Part shown: in pieces, positions 23,033 to 35,820 of the stretch
How the letters are laid out: each line of letters opens with the position of its first letter
How positions within the stretch are numbered: position 1 is the stretch's first letter
Assembly (NCBI RefSeq): GCF_019279795.1
Contig: NC_056750.1
Span: forward strand, 831,811,940-831,875,939
From: Protopterus annectens
Lineage: Eukaryota > Chordata > Ceratodontiformes > Protopteridae
DNA length: 64,000 nucleotides
Direction: 5' to 3'
The notes under the pieces: model-generated
Seen by the model: the letters and a program-made list of their open reading frames with translations, nothing else
Databases searched by the model: none
What the model was told of the DNA's origin: nothing
Made by a program: the position numbers and the translations under genes

Positions 23033-26010
23033 CTAAACTTCTTTTCATTCTTGCCTGTACTTCCCTTTGTACCCTATTTATACAGCCAGTATGGTGCCCA
23101 GCTTGGCATTAGTTGGCTAGCTTAGTCATCGGCTATATTTTGTTGCTGTGCAGCATTTAGCAGCAGCTTACTACTGTAGTCACGCACTCATGCTACCTGC
23201 TATAGCTCTTCTACATGTTTTTTGCAAGGCTCACATGTTAACTACTTTGTATTCACTTGTCTACGTCATTGTGCTTCATTTATATAATTTCCCCTCCATC
23301 TCATATAATTCTCTGAATTGCTGCTATTTACTCATAACAATGTGTCCCTACTTATTTAATCTTGTGTGTTTTGCATGTCCTGTCCACATACTATTTCTGT
23401 GGAGAAAGTCATCCAATACTCTGAAGTGCAGCTCAGTAAATCATGGCTTTGGTTTTGCAAATGTATCTACATGTCAGGTACTGGTTGACAAGGGCCTTTA
23501 GTCTATTTCACCTAGCTGGTTAATGAATGAATGAATAAAGTTCGACTAAAGGTGGGGGAAATGTTTAACTGAATGGAAACAAACCGAACACTCTACAAAT
23601 ACATTTAAGATACTTATAATTGCATGGATCTTTTAACCCACTGTCTTTTTGTTTCAGCTAAAGTTTTACTACTGAAAATCACAACTTACAAAATTTAAAG
23701 TTTTTATATCTTAAATTCATTGTTTTAGATTAAGTTTTTGAGTGTTTTGAATCTATGCAAGTTTTCAAACACGAACCAGCATATAACCAGAAAAGACACA
23801 AAAGGGCCTCTTTTTTAGGAAATCATTGACTTCCACAGAGTCACATATAATACCAGCAGTGGCTGAAGATTCAAATCCAGGAAAGTAAGAACGTTTATTA
23901 CACTTTCATAACCTTAATCTTCTGTTTATGCTTTCAAATGTGCTAGAAATTTGTCTGGTAATTTTAGATATCTTGAGAACACATTTTTCAATATGCCATA
24001 CATGGGTCACCAGTACAGACTGTTACACAGTTATGGTGACTTCATTATTTCACACATTCTCTCTAAAATCTATAAACAGCAGCTACAAAATGACTCTTTG
24101 TGATGAAACCTACAATGAGAGTGTCACAGATCTCAGGTGGTGCCATTAGATGATTATGCTAATTTTTGTTAGAAAAAAGTAGCAGGAACTGCTGAAGTAA
24201 TGCAGACATTTTTGGCTCATAAATTTAACAATTTCTGATCAACATAAAACCTGTAAAGCACTTAATTCTTTAGACAATACCATTAATTCAGCACCATTCA
24301 TATTCGAAATCTGGACAAAAGAAAGCTTTTACTTCCTTAAAATCTTGTTTTAGACATTGTAGAGACTTTCAAATATAGTATCAGTAAATTATATTACTAC
24401 AATCAGTTTAAATTTCAGTATATATACAATTACTGATGTTTATTTCATAAAAGCTTGTGGGTTTACATGACATATATATTACCATGGGCCCAGGATGTGT
24501 GCTTCATGACTCTGAGAATGTGACAATATCTGTATCATATAACAGATTAGGAATATAGATAGCTTTTCAGAATGTCAGATCCTGGCCACAGCTAACTCAG
24601 CAAAACTTAAAAATAAAGTCCTCTTTCCAGAGGGGGAAAAAAAAAAACAATCCAGTTAAGGGTATCACTTGTACCTGTCATGCCTTAACAGTTTTCATAT
24701 CACAGACTCAGAAAAAGAAAGCAAATAAAAGCATGGAATTATATGTAATATATCATGCGTGACATTTACATGCAATCAATAAGTTGGTTGCCATGCACAT
24801 GCATCATCAAATGTTATTTACACTTTACCTGTGCCGTCCTTTTGTTGGAGCTAATTACGCTTACACAAACCTAGAAAACAGCATGTACATTAGTCTATCA
24901 GTATATGCAAACAGAACACAGAACCAGCAATGAAATAAAATACTACATTTAGTTTCTCAGAAATAGCAATAACTTTCAGAAGTTTTGGTCCTTATATTAT
25001 ATGTACTGCAGAAGAAATATCTTGGGAGTAATCTAGCATCCTAAATTCAGGCCAGGACTTTCCTAAGGTTAAATCTGACATCCTACTTTCCATTTATCCT
25101 TGCAGAGTAATGAAAAACTTGTAAGTGACTTTAGGTGACTATTTTTCTCATAAAATTGCATTGATGCTTATGATTGCTCCAGACTGTAGACACAAAATGG
25201 CCATGGGTAGAGCATGGCTCAGGAAGAAAAGCCAGAAAGTATAATTTCATGAATTGCGCATGGACCAAATTATGTGGCTGTTTCCCATTTGCCTAAGTGG
25301 TTCTGTTTTTCTATAGGGGAACAATATCTGTTAAGTCTGCCTTGTTTTGAGGAACTAAGCCTTATTTTATCCATTAAAATATCAGGTTCCCCACTGAAAA
25401 GATTTATCTCACATTCATTGGTAACATTTTTAACCAAAACCTAGTAATAAATAATAGCAAATCATACTGTACTGTTAAGAAAGTCATTTTAATTATTAAT
25501 ATGCTGTCAGCTTTCTAAATACACTTTTATGAACTCATCTCCATTTTGTCTTGTTTGTTTCATGTTTTGAAAGGTGTTGTTCCACTGAAAAAAGAATGTT
25601 CAAAGCCACAATGAGAATTTTGACCTAAAGATAAAAAAAGATAATTCTGTAATAGCGGTATGGATTTGTTAATAGAGAGATATGGGAATATTATTAAATC
25701 TTCTGACATTAATAATTTGGGACCTTTGATATTATGAATGCATTCAAGATTAACTTCACTATCAGTACATAAGGCAGGACATCAGGTATATTTTATTTTG
25801 CCTTTGTTTACCTAGTTTGTCCTTCTGTAGTTAGTTGAAAACCTCTTTTCAGTGGCAGCTCAGGGAGAAAACCTTCAATATATTACAAACATATTTAAAT
25901 AGATATTAAGTAATACACTTGAACAGACATTAAATAATATTCATCAACAATTACACATACATTTGCTAATTAGATTACATTCATATGAAATAAAGGAAAC
26001 TATTACAGTA
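23031..26010. other. Anonymous AT-rich sequence
   Basis: About 3 kb without recognised genes, tandem repeats or transposon proteins. This is the cleanest candidate for single-copy DNA in the window. Confidence 0.3.
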
Positions 26011-26020
26011 GAAAGGTCGG

Positions 26021-26150
26021 AGGTTGGCATAATGGTTAAGTTGTTTATCTCACACATACAATGTGCAAAGTTTGATTCTTATCATAGAAGGGAAATTGGC
26101 CAGACTTAAAGCGGCCTGCAAGGGCAGCTAGACCACTACTCAGCTATGAA
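26021..26150 (+). mobile_element. SINE-B, diverged copy
   Basis: A box GTTGGCATAATGGTTAAG, a B-box-like AGTTTGATTCTTATC, then AATTGGCCAGACTTAAAGCG and AGCTATGAACTGA. More diverged than the copies at 21.4 and 42.9 kb. Confidence 0.75.
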
Positions 26151-26601
26151 CTGAAAAGATAGCTATGCGTTTAGTAAATGCTGACCATTGAGCATTTGAA
26201 GTGATATACTAGTGGGTTTGTCAAAGATATAACAGATCTTATGATTAGTGATTAGAAATTCAAAGAAATGGAAGTGAGGGACGGAAATATGATAATATGA
26301 CAAAGAAAAATCCACACATGGACCTGATGACATGTTCTTAGATGTACTACATAAACCAAATAACATTCTGGGCCCAAGAAGAATATATCATAAATTCAGA
26401 CATACAAGACAAAAGGGATATGAGGATATGTAATTATATAATACAAAGTTGAAGGCATTAGCTAGAAACTGTAAGTTTGTTGCCATTAACAGGAAAAATA
26501 TGTGATCACTACAGTCTTGCAGGAGCGCCAGTACAGGGAGGAATTCACTGGCCAAGATAGGGATGACTACAGACAAGCTGCTAGATTATGCCAGATCTCT
26601 T

Positions 26602-26787
26602 GACATTTCATAACTTCATAATTAAATATAATGACAGCATCTACTAAAAAAGCAAAGTGCATGGAGAGGATACAGGTAAGCATGTATAAATGCCAACATT
26701 TCATAACTTTATAATTGAAGATAACAGCGTCTACTAAAAAAGCAAAGTGCATGGAGAGGATACAGGTAAGCATGCATAAATGCTGCT
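26602..26787. repeat. 93-bp direct tandem duplication
   Basis: Two copies begin CATTTCATAACTT at about 26604 and 26697 and share a long identical part with AAAAAAGCAAAGTGCATGGA. Confidence 0.9.
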
Positions 26788-26789
26788 GA

Positions 26790-27300
26790 AAACAGATACA
26801 GTTACAAGTAGCAGCGTGGATACAATGTTGAGAGTATCCTCAACAGAGGGACTGACAATTCTTAAAAAAAGCATATGATAATGTAATATATGGCATAATC
26901 TTGTTAAAATATGCAAAAACAGTAGTATAAGTGACTAACAATACAGATAAAGTAAGAACAAGCAAGACAGAGTTGCACAACACATGTAAATATAACAAAG
27001 TAGTGAATGAATGTGATATAGAGAATAATGCGAGAGACAAACAATAAACAGTTATAATATAGGTACAGATAATCTAACAGAAAAACAGAAAATGTAATGA
27101 GCAAGTTAAGCAGCAAAGTAAAGCTGGTGGTGGATGCACGATCACCAGTGAATATATTAACAAATGAGATGCGTAACAAAAGAAATACAGACAGTTAACA
27201 CAACAGCCTACACATACAATTCATAAAGAAGCCGATGTATTAGCTGCTGTTTAAAAAATATCAGTACAAATGGCAGAAGAAGCCTATGTATTGCATTACC
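26790..27300. other. Anonymous sequence
   Basis: Nothing recognised. Confidence 0.3.
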
Positions 27301-27307
27301 AGCAGGC

Positions 27308-27600
27308 ATACCTCTCAACTGGCTAGATTTTTGGCTCATATTTTTCATCTGTTCCTCATAAAATTTGTGTTTTTTCAGGCAAATCACTAAGGACTGAAGT
27401 CACTAAATAATGAGATACATTTGAGTTTCAGACTTAATATCCTTCAGAAAATGCACGCTAATACAACCCTGTTACTGTAGTTACTTTCTAAGGTTATAAG
27501 AGCAGTATTTAAAATCTGTCCCTATTTTTGGGTCTTTATCCCCACCCCATTATTTTTGGTTTTGTACAGATTTCTTGTGGCGAGAGGTTGAGAAGTATAC
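27308..27600. mobile_element. hAT-like MITE, copy 1
   Basis: Ends CATACCTCTCAACTGG and, inverted, AGAGGTTGAGAAGTAT, with internal CCCTATTTTTGGGTCTTTAT. Non-coding, about 290 bp. Closely related to the copy at 41268-41560. Confidence 0.7.
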
Positions 27601-27787
27601 TTCCTAACAAACAAACTTAGGTTGATAAAGATAACTGTTAATCCTAAACAAACAGAAGAGGAAACAGATGTAAATTATGAGGTAGAAAAATAAGGGTTTC
27701 AGATAACCAAATAAGCTGATTATTACAAACTAAGTAACAATAATAATACTTTTTGAAGATTACCAAGATGATATGCCTAATAAGCCA

Positions 27788-27805
27788 GCTTATATATCTA
27801 TCTAG

Positions 27806-27850
<45 letters not shown>

Positions 27851-27888
27851 CATCTATCTATCAATCTATCTGTCTATCTCTCTATCTA
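27788..27888. repeat. (TATC)n microsatellite
   Basis: About 100 bp of CTAT units. Confidence 0.95.
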
Positions 27889-28485
27889 GTAACAACTGCA
27901 AGAAAAACCCAGCCAAGCTTGAGTTTTCAATGTGTGGAATGTTAAACCTTCTGAAATGGAGGCCCATGGGATATATGCAAATGAGTACTTAAGGACATCA
28001 GGTGATTCAGCTACATGGCGTCTGAATATCCATGATTTTGTTTTACTTTTTAAGTCTTTATGGCTACATTCAGGCCAAGAAAGCAATGCCCTACTAGATG
28101 AGGACATGTATGTTTCAGCTTTTTTATTGACCTCATCAGTCCAACATAAGCTGATAATTAGGCTACACTTCACAAACACAGGGGCCAGGATTCATGGAAA
28201 GCTACACAAAGATTAGTGATTGTGTGGGCATCACACAGCACTGGCAACATGACAGCACACTATCTGGTACTGTTTAAATGGCCCTACATGATGTACAGAG
28301 CTGCCAAACTAAGGAAAATGGCAGAATATAATAATGAAAGCATAAAGAGATGATGTGCATACTAATTAACCAATCCACCATGGCAGAGCTATTCAAAAGC
28401 TATAAAGCAAGCAGGTACAGTTGAGTTTCACCAAACAGACCAAAACTCTTTGGAAAAAAAGGCACAATTACACTTAGAAAAAAAT

Positions 28486-29553
28486 ATGTTAAGGGTTGCC
28501 GCTACTATTCTTATGGTGTATGTGCAACGGGCTTTAAATCAGGGTGCTGCCAGACCTCGTGTGAGAAGAAGGGTGCTTAGATCCTGTTTAACTTATTACT
28601 GGCTGCACAAAATGGAAACTGTTGAGAGATACAGAGTGGACATGGAAGCAGTGGAGGAGATATGCAGTCTCTGCCATACCCACCTCAGACCACAGGGAAA
28701 TCATAGAGAACCCATCCCAGTGGAAACAAAGGTATGTTTAGCATTACATATACTTAGCTGCTGGTACATTCCAGTGACCCGCAGGGGATATATTAGGTTT
28801 GTCACAGACATTAGTTTCAAGAATATTACATCAGTTTTTAAATGCAAAGCTACTACATGGAAGGAAGCATATCTGTTTCCCACAAACACCACAGGAGAGA
28901 GAACAAGAAAACATGCAGGAATTTTATTCAATAGCACACTTCCCTGAAGTTTTGGGGCCATAGATAGCACACACATAGAAATAAAAGCCCTACCCAGGGA
29001 ACAGGGAAGGAGGTACATCAACAGAAAATGTTTCCACTCTATAAACTGTTAGGTTGTTTGTAATGTCCAAAGGATCATCTACAATGTATGTGCAAGTAAT
29101 CCGGGTTATTTCCATGACTCACACATATAGCACACTTGTGAGTTATACACCAGGTTTGCTAGGGGTGACATTCTTCAATGGTATCTGGTGAGGGATGCAG
29201 GTTATGCACTTGAACTCTGGCTCATGAAGCCTATAAGAAACTCACACAACCCCACGGAGCAAGGATACAGCAAAACCCATGCCCAAACTAGGGATATCAC
29301 AGGACATGTGTTTAGTTTGCTGAAATCAAGGTTCCAGTGTCTACACATATCAGGAGGTGCACTGCAGTATGGCCCAGGCATATCTGCCAAAATACTTGCA
29401 GTCTGTGCCATGCTATACAGTATCATTCTCAGGAAACAGCTTCAACAAGGACAGCAAAGGACAGAACCACAGTTCCAAGGACCACAGGCAGGGCCAGCAG
29501 CAGGTACAGATGAGAAATCTGAGGGAGAACCACAATGCCCTGGCTCTGGCTAA
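28486..29553 (+). pseudogene. PIF/Harbinger transposase (HARBI1-like), three in-frame stops
   Basis: One frame of 356 codons runs from an ATG at 28486 to 29553, close to the usual 350 or so residues of Harbinger transposases. It is broken by three stops, at 28945, near 29050 and near 29128, with no frameshift. Recognisable blocks are PVETKVCLALHILSC, FGAIDSTHIEI (first catalytic Asp), YINRKCFHSIN, PGYFHDSHI (second Asp), RDAGYALELWLMKPI and FSLLKSRFQCL with SGGALQYGP. The third catalytic residue, Glu of the IExxFGxLK block, is Gly here (TGHVFSLLK). A DDE enzyme without this acid should not work, so it is inactive both by stops and by residue loss. The wild-type role is cutting at the element ends together with the Myb-like partner. 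Confidence 0.88.
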
Positions 29554-30499
29554 GAGACAAAGGACGATGCAAACATTCACTACCTAGCTCAAAGCCTAAG
29601 ATCCCGCACAAATACACTTAGGAAAAACTGATACCTGCCAGACACCACACACTTTATTTAACCATGTAATGGCTGTGTTCTCATAACTTCAGACAGGGAC
29701 AAACCCCAAGAACACAACTATTACCTGTAGTAATAACAAAGTAAGTATAACTCATTACTCTCATATGGAAATATATATATATATACTCTAAGCATAGCCT
29801 TATTTCTGAGGTGTACAGTTATGTCAGCAATATCTCCTCTGTAAAATGTTTGCAACATACAGTTATGGTTTAGAAGCAATAGATTGCATCAAACCTTTCA
29901 ACTGATGTTTGTCCATGAAACATGGATCAGGTCAATTATACTCCCATTTGCACTATACCAAGAATCAAGACCAAAGTACCTAATGCTTCCAGTGCTGTAA
30001 TGCCAATACTAACTGAAATAAGATGCAACACTACAATATAGAAATAATCCATTTACAAATGAGTAGGGAAAAAAACAAAAACTGTAGCTCTGCAATACAT
30101 ATTAATAAATCCAGTCTTGTGAATAAGCAAGCATTAACTATCCAATGTGTGCATGAAACTTATATGCAACCCTATGTCACAAAGACATGCGCAAAGGGCA
30201 GGGCACAGTCATCATTATTTGCAGATTGTGGGGGTAGGAGGGCTAGGCTGACATCAAAGTAGTGAGTGTGTACAAGTAAGAAACACATGCATCTTTTGGA
30301 GTATACAGTGTTCAGGGCCAGTAACAACAGATGTATAACATTCAACAGTATTGTTTAGATATGTAGCTTGCATGTATGTGAGATAATACAGGCAAGTGAA
30401 TTTTTTTTTCTATATGGGTGTCTAGATGAACACAATCAAGCACTGTGCTAGCACTGCGTCATGGCATCTGGGACTGATGTGATCTGTGCATGGCAGACT

Positions 30500-31504
30500 A
30501 CTCAGTTCAGTGTCATTGCCTCTAAACATGAGAACCACCTCTGCTACGTGCTACATGAACATGAGTGATGTCTGCTTGACAAGCTCTCATCAGAACTACA
30601 TCCAGAGCCACAGCTCAGTGGCCTACCATGCCTGAGTGTGGACATCACAATCACTGATAGAGCAGTGGATGTGGTGTTATTGAAAGAGCAGGATCTTGCA
30701 TGGCCACATCTACTGACACCAGAGGATATAGCAACTGTCCGACCACATGGATGCCCACCCTTCCCCAACAGAAGTTTCATCACAGAAACTGACAGATTCA
30801 GTGCATCATTCATCCTGTCTAAGGAGTTGCCACATGGTTCACAGAGTAACTCACTTCAGAATGCACAACATTTAATGTTTGCACTATCTCGTTCGAGGCC
30901 AGGGTGAAATGTGCCTGTGACTCCACTATGGCCCTGCACATATGTCTGGTGACACCTAACGACACACCAGATTCAGGAGGAGAGTGAACAGCAGGCCTTC
31001 TCTATGCACCTCTACCTACCCTCTTGTGTGGCAATGGCCACTGGGAGAGGCAGCCATCAGTGCAACCAAAGTAACCACACTAGCTTGATCAGCTCTGTCA
31101 ACCATAACCTGTCTTATATCAGGAGTCTCCATGTCATGGGCATGCATGGGCATACTGACTGTGCCCAAAACATGGGCAGAGGTTGTGGGAATCACAACCT
31201 CAGTGTCAGACTGAGCCTCTGCATCTCCAGACTGTGCTTGTTAATCACCTCCATCATCATATAGTCCTGAATCTACTTATATATAGTATTAACAATGAAC
31301 AAATGTGTGCTTACCATGTGCAGGTGAGCTGGCAGCCTGCAATCCAGAAGTGTGTGTATGAAAGGAATGGAAAGTAAACAACTCTGGTAGGTATCACAAT
31401 GCAAATGAAACAAGCAAAAGAAAACAGTTGCCTTTACAAGGGCAGATTAAAAATGTTTTGACTCACAGTTATCTCTGTCTCGATAGATAGTAGACAGAGA
31501 GATG

Positions 31505-31542
<38 letters not shown>

Positions 31543-32090
31543 CAGATAGACAGCCAGACAGATAGATATGTATGTATATCAAACAGCTTAGATATATGCA
31601 TATATAAACATATAACAATGACACTTGCTTCTTGCATACATAAAGGTCTACTTGTGACACTCTGTGTCTGTTGTCCACATCAGCACCAACATGAAGGAGT
31701 CCGGCAGAAGCCTCTGACAAACCATTTTGACAGGAACTCCTCAGTTTCAGTTAGTGGTGATTCAGTAACAGGCCCACCCCCATAGCCACCTGTTTCCGGG
31801 CAATTGCAGCCGCCCTGTGGGAGACAGACAGGGGTTATCATGTCAGTTGCCTGGTGTCTTATCTCCATGCAATCCAAAATCATTCAGGATATCAACCACC
31901 TGCTACCATATCCTGTCTCAAGCAGATTGATCAACTTTACCTCTCTTTAACAGAAAAGTTCCATTGCAATGTAAGGTCTGGATAATGATGTAATGTTCTG
32001 CATCACTATATAGTGGCTTACCGGGTACAGATATCTTCTTAGGTGCCATATCCCTGTATGAGATGAAACAGAAAAGAGATACAAAAATTA
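30500..32090 (-). pseudogene. Myb/trihelix-like DNA-binding partner of Harbinger 1
   Basis: The minus strand starts at about 32050 with MAPKKISVPGKPLYSDAEHY, then IIIQTLHCNGTFLLKRGKV and W.QVVDILNDFGLHGDKTPG, matching the W..I...VN..G pattern of the Myb/SANT-like domain. Two stops interrupt it. A possible splice acceptor (CCCACAG, near 31812) precedes GGYGGGPVTESPLTETEEF, matching the TGGGPPxxxLTxxEE motif that follows the domain in these proteins. A Ser/His-rich C-terminal part lies at 30544-30813. Such proteins bring the transposase to the nucleus and the element ends. A GATA microsatellite at 31497-31555 sits in the presumed last intron. Confidence 0.7.
31497..31555. repeat. (GATA)n microsatellite
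   Basis: About 60 bp of GATA units with GACA at the right. Confidence 0.95.
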
Positions 32091-32159
32091 AATATATAAT
32101 AAACAGACAGGCTGTGAGCTCAGTTCTTTGTGACTGTATACATCCAGCATGCACACAAA

Positions 32160-32695
32160 CAATTTCTATGTGTTAAATGCTCACTATGACAACATACAAG
32201 TTAGCCCCAATCCACTCCCACCCCAGAACATAAAAAGCAGTATATATTTAAAACTCAGTTGTCAGCACAGATCTTATAACACTTCTATAATGGAGATAGC
32301 ACAGGTTTAACATTGTAATACATTTGTGCATTAACAATAACAATTATAAATGCAGCATTAGAAAAGTAATACCAAACTATTACAACTGCCCTATCCACTG
32401 CTGCGGAGTTCAGTTCAGTAGAACTACAAAAATAGAACAATATTTCCTTATCATGCTAAAACATATAAAAACACAATACTTTCATACATACTTACAATAC
32501 AATCATCTGCAATAAGTCAGAATACTCCCCACACAAAATAACATAATACATTGGTCATGTAGCATTCAGTAGCATAGTTGTAGAAATGCAGATATGGCTA
32601 TGACAAAAGGAAGGGATACAAGTAAATAAATCTAAAATTATACATATTAAAAGAAAATCCAGAAATAAGCAGGAAACCCAATACCGATGTAAACA
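32160..32695. other. Anonymous AT-rich sequence
   Basis: Lies between Harbinger element 1 and the Penelope relic. Nothing recognised. Confidence 0.3.
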
Positions 32696-32699
32696 CTAA

Positions 32700-34600
32700 T
32701 CCAAAATAAAAGAACTGAGCACCAGCAGCCTAACAAACTTGAAACTTTAATAGCAAAACAAAAACTTGGAGATAAAAACAATCATGGTTTAGTGTTTTCA
32801 TCTTACATATAAGACATCATCAGAACCATGAAACAGGAAGTAAAACCAGCTTTTAAAGGGAATCCATGTACATACCCACAAAAACACCCAATCAGATGAC
32901 AGAAACCACTAAAAGCCCAGGAAAATCTTAAAGAGACAGTGAATACAGAAAGAATAACAGTATTTACACTATTTACAACTTGGAAGCTCTCATTTTAAAT
33001 TCACTGGTGATAGAAATGCCATTATTAATCCCTGGCAAATGTGTGGCGTCTAATCTAAGTTGCCTCAACATTTCACAATGCAATCATGCATTCTTTCAGT
33101 CCCCTGTGTAAGCAGCTGCTTGTACTTCTTTCAAAATAAAAAAAAAATTGAATATTTTAAAACTTTCACAGGCTAGGGAAAAGGGCATTCTTATTATCAG
33201 TCTTCTGCATACTATAAACATGTTGATAGATTCTTTTGCTGAAGGCAATGTTGGTTTTGCCTGCAAAAAACACTTGACATTGGGTACACACAGTGATGTA
33301 TACTACCCTTTCAGAATAGCAATAAAACTTGCCCCTTTCACATGTTTTATGATAATGTTCACTATGGGACCCATATAATTGTTCTCAATGTAACAGCAAT
33401 TAGGACATCTCCCACATTTCAGAGTCACAGAACGTCTGGAAACAAGGTCAAGACAAGGTCTCTCGAATATATTTTTGATGTTATGTTTCCTTTTGTATGT
33501 GAATGTGGGCTGGCTGTTAACCAACTGCTGGGTCCTTTCATCACAGGAAAAAAACATGCAAATTCTTAAAAATAATTTGCTTGATATTCTCAACATCCAG
33601 GGCATATTGAAGGATCATGCCCTTTTGATCAGTGAATTTATTGATGTCCTTCTAGTTAAATCCGGTAGGATTCACCAAGCCACCATTTATAACAGCTGCA
33701 TACCTGTCCATTCTTCCTTCCCATACCTCAGCTTGAAAACTGTCCAAAAGGGAGATGGGGTATCCTCAATCCAAAAACATGTTCTGAAGGACTGAGAATT
33801 TTTCAAAACAAGTGGCATCATTGGAACTGAGACTCTGATGAATTGACTTTTCACAGTTCTCCTTTGGTGGAAAGTGTGGCAACTTGTGAAGGACAAAAAT
33901 GAATTGCAATAGGTAGGCTTCCTATATACCTGGGTTTCTAAACAACTATGACTTAGTCTTTGGATATCAATATCCAGAAAGTTAACCTGCTGCACATCCA
34001 AATGGCAAGTAAACTTCAAAAAATTGGTACCAGACCCCATCACCTCCACTAATGCCAAAAAATCATTGGTGGTGCCCTTCCACATAAATAATAAGTCATC
34101 CAAATATCTGATGTATCCCTGGCAACCACTAAATAATGGCACCTTGAAAAGAGGGTCAAGTTCCCACTTGAGGAGAATGGCATTTACAGTAATGGGGTAC
34201 ATGCAGTCCCCAATGCTACTCCTGTAAGTTGTTTGTAATATTCATCACCAAAGGCCATAAAGATGTTATTTAACACAATGTCCACAGAATCCTGCAGAAG
34301 TACTTGATCTTGCTCTGAACGGCTGTTGGCTTTCTGAACTATTTCTCCAAACCATTCCAACCTCCTTCATGGTGGATAATTGAAAATAAGCTTTGTATGT
34401 CACAAGTGGCAAATAAAAAGATACTATCAACACTGATGTGACATAATTTATTCAGCACTTCCCATGAATCCCTTGAATCCCTGATAATGTCTGGGAATGG
34501 GTGAAACATGTTCTTCAATTTCTGATCTATAAACTCAGCCAGCAGCAGTTCTGTATTAGAGATTGGTTCTTTTATTTTAAAATTATACAAATGCTTTTTC
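32700..34600 (-). pseudogene. Penelope-like retroelement, RT and GIY-YIG endonuclease, 5'-truncated
   Basis: The minus strand reads, from 34590 down: a finger/palm region with FIDQKLKNMFHPFPDIIRDS and ATCDIQSLFSIIHHE (first catalytic Asp), YYKQLTGVALGTACTP (the RGTAMGT block), GYIRYLDDLLFMW (catalytic YLDD), FLDIDI, ETQVYRKPTYCNSFLSFTSC and HTFHQRRTVKSQFIRV. After a frame change come CGRCPNCCYIE, then VVYITVCTQCQVFFAGKT, the GIY-YIG-type block. These order and motifs identify a Penelope-like element rather than a LINE. About half of the RT is missing at the 5' end and at least three frameshifts are present. 32700-33000 is non-coding 3' sequence with a hammerhead-like motif. Confidence 0.88.
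32796..32823 (-). ncRNA. Hammerhead-like core in the Penelope 3' region
   Basis: The minus strand carries CTGATGA (complement of 32817-32823), a TCTTA-TATG-TAAGA hairpin and GAAAAC (complement of 32794-32799). The order fits core, stem II, core, although the pair next to the core is not the usual G-C. Confidence 0.4.
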
Positions 34601-35130
34601 TGTGGTCACTGCACTTTACCCCTTTATGTTAAAGTATAAGCATTAATTAAGAAATAGCAACATACCTTGACAAAACAGCACTGCAGAAAACAGATAAGTC
34701 TCCAAAGTCTTGTATTACTAGTAGTATCAAGCTGTGTGTTTCAAAACAGTCTCCTGGTATGAAGCAAGGACATTACATACATGATTACATTTACAGAGTG
34801 CAGAATCAGCCCTGTGAGTACTGTCAGTATGAGCATGAGGTGTCAAATCATTAGCTTTCCTGAATACCAAAAGCTGGACCAAGTTTAGGTAATGTCAATG
34901 CGGTGTAGAGACCTACATGATTACATGCACACACCCTAGAAATGCAAGGATGAGCACTGAGAAGTGTTCCCTGTTAATGGCTTGCAGGTGTCACTGATTA
35001 CCTTGACTGCATGAGCAATCAGCTGTCACAGTCTCCCATCTTTGATATACACCTATGGGTGTATCAGGGGGAAAAGACTTAAAAACATGTCTAGAAGTAC
35101 ATTGACTCATTCTGGAGATCAAGAGTTTTG
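34601..35130. other. Anonymous sequence
   Basis: Between the truncated Penelope end and the SINE/CR1 chimera. Nothing recognised. Confidence 0.3.
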
Positions 35131-35402
35131 GAGAGCAGTATGGTGGCTCGGTATTAAGGTCTCTGCATCACAGTTCCAGGGTATAGAGTTCAGTCCTCCC
35201 TTTAGGCAGAGCCCCTTACTAACACTCTTCAAGAGAAACCTTGACGAGTGGATGGATAACAGAAAATACATCCCTGGGATCACTTCATTGGCTCTGCTTG
35301 ACAGAGGATCAGTTAATTAATCAATGGGGCAACGAAAGCCGACACACTCTGGCTAGGCTTATAAATGCCCACGGGCAGATAGCCTAGAACCTACCTATGA
35401 AC
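35130..35402 (+). mobile_element. tRNA-like head joined to a CR1 3' end
   Basis: 35135-35200 resembles a SINE head (GTGGCTCGGTATTAAGG A box, GAGTTCAGTCCTCCC B-box-like). From about 35212 the sequence reads LLTLFKRNLDEWMDNRKY and GITSLALLDRGSVN then stop, the last codons of CR1 ORF2, followed by the CR1 tail (GGCTAGGCTTATAAATGCCC, CTACCTATGAAC). Either a chimeric SINE or two adjacent truncated insertions. Confidence 0.6.
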
Positions 35403-35820
35403 AGTCCTAACATTTAAATACTGGCTTAAATGACCACATTTACTGGCCCTTAGTAGGAAATGTTGTTCATATTAAAGGGAGTACTATAAGCATTGTTAAG
35501 CATAACATATGCCAAGAAAATAGAGATAGCTGCAGATTCAGCAAAGCCTACACTGTCCTCTAAACCATGCACATTCACACCATGACATGCACACGACAGC
35601 ACACTGTTTTGTTTTTAATAAGCAGCTCTACATGCTGTATAGAGGCATGCAAACATGGTAAACATCATGGCATGCTAATTACAACATAAGCAGTTAAATT
35701 GTATGTTAGTCGATCAATCCAGGATGCAGGAACTATTCAACAGCTATAAAGCAATCTTGTAGACTCATTGTAAATTCAAAACAATATTGGAATACAATTG
35801 TGGAAATTAGTCTACATGGA

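Larger units (their letters stand above)
28200..32160 (+). mobile_element. PIF/Harbinger DNA transposon, element 1 (ends approximate)
   Basis: Contains a transposase on the plus strand and a Myb/trihelix-like gene on the minus strand, facing each other, which is the standard two-gene layout of PIF/Harbinger elements. Non-coding flanks (28240-28480) and the spacer at 30150-30300 align by eye with element 2 at 35590-35820 and 41660-41810. I could not identify the terminal inverted repeats or the 3-bp target duplication, so limits are set by homology. Confidence 0.75.
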
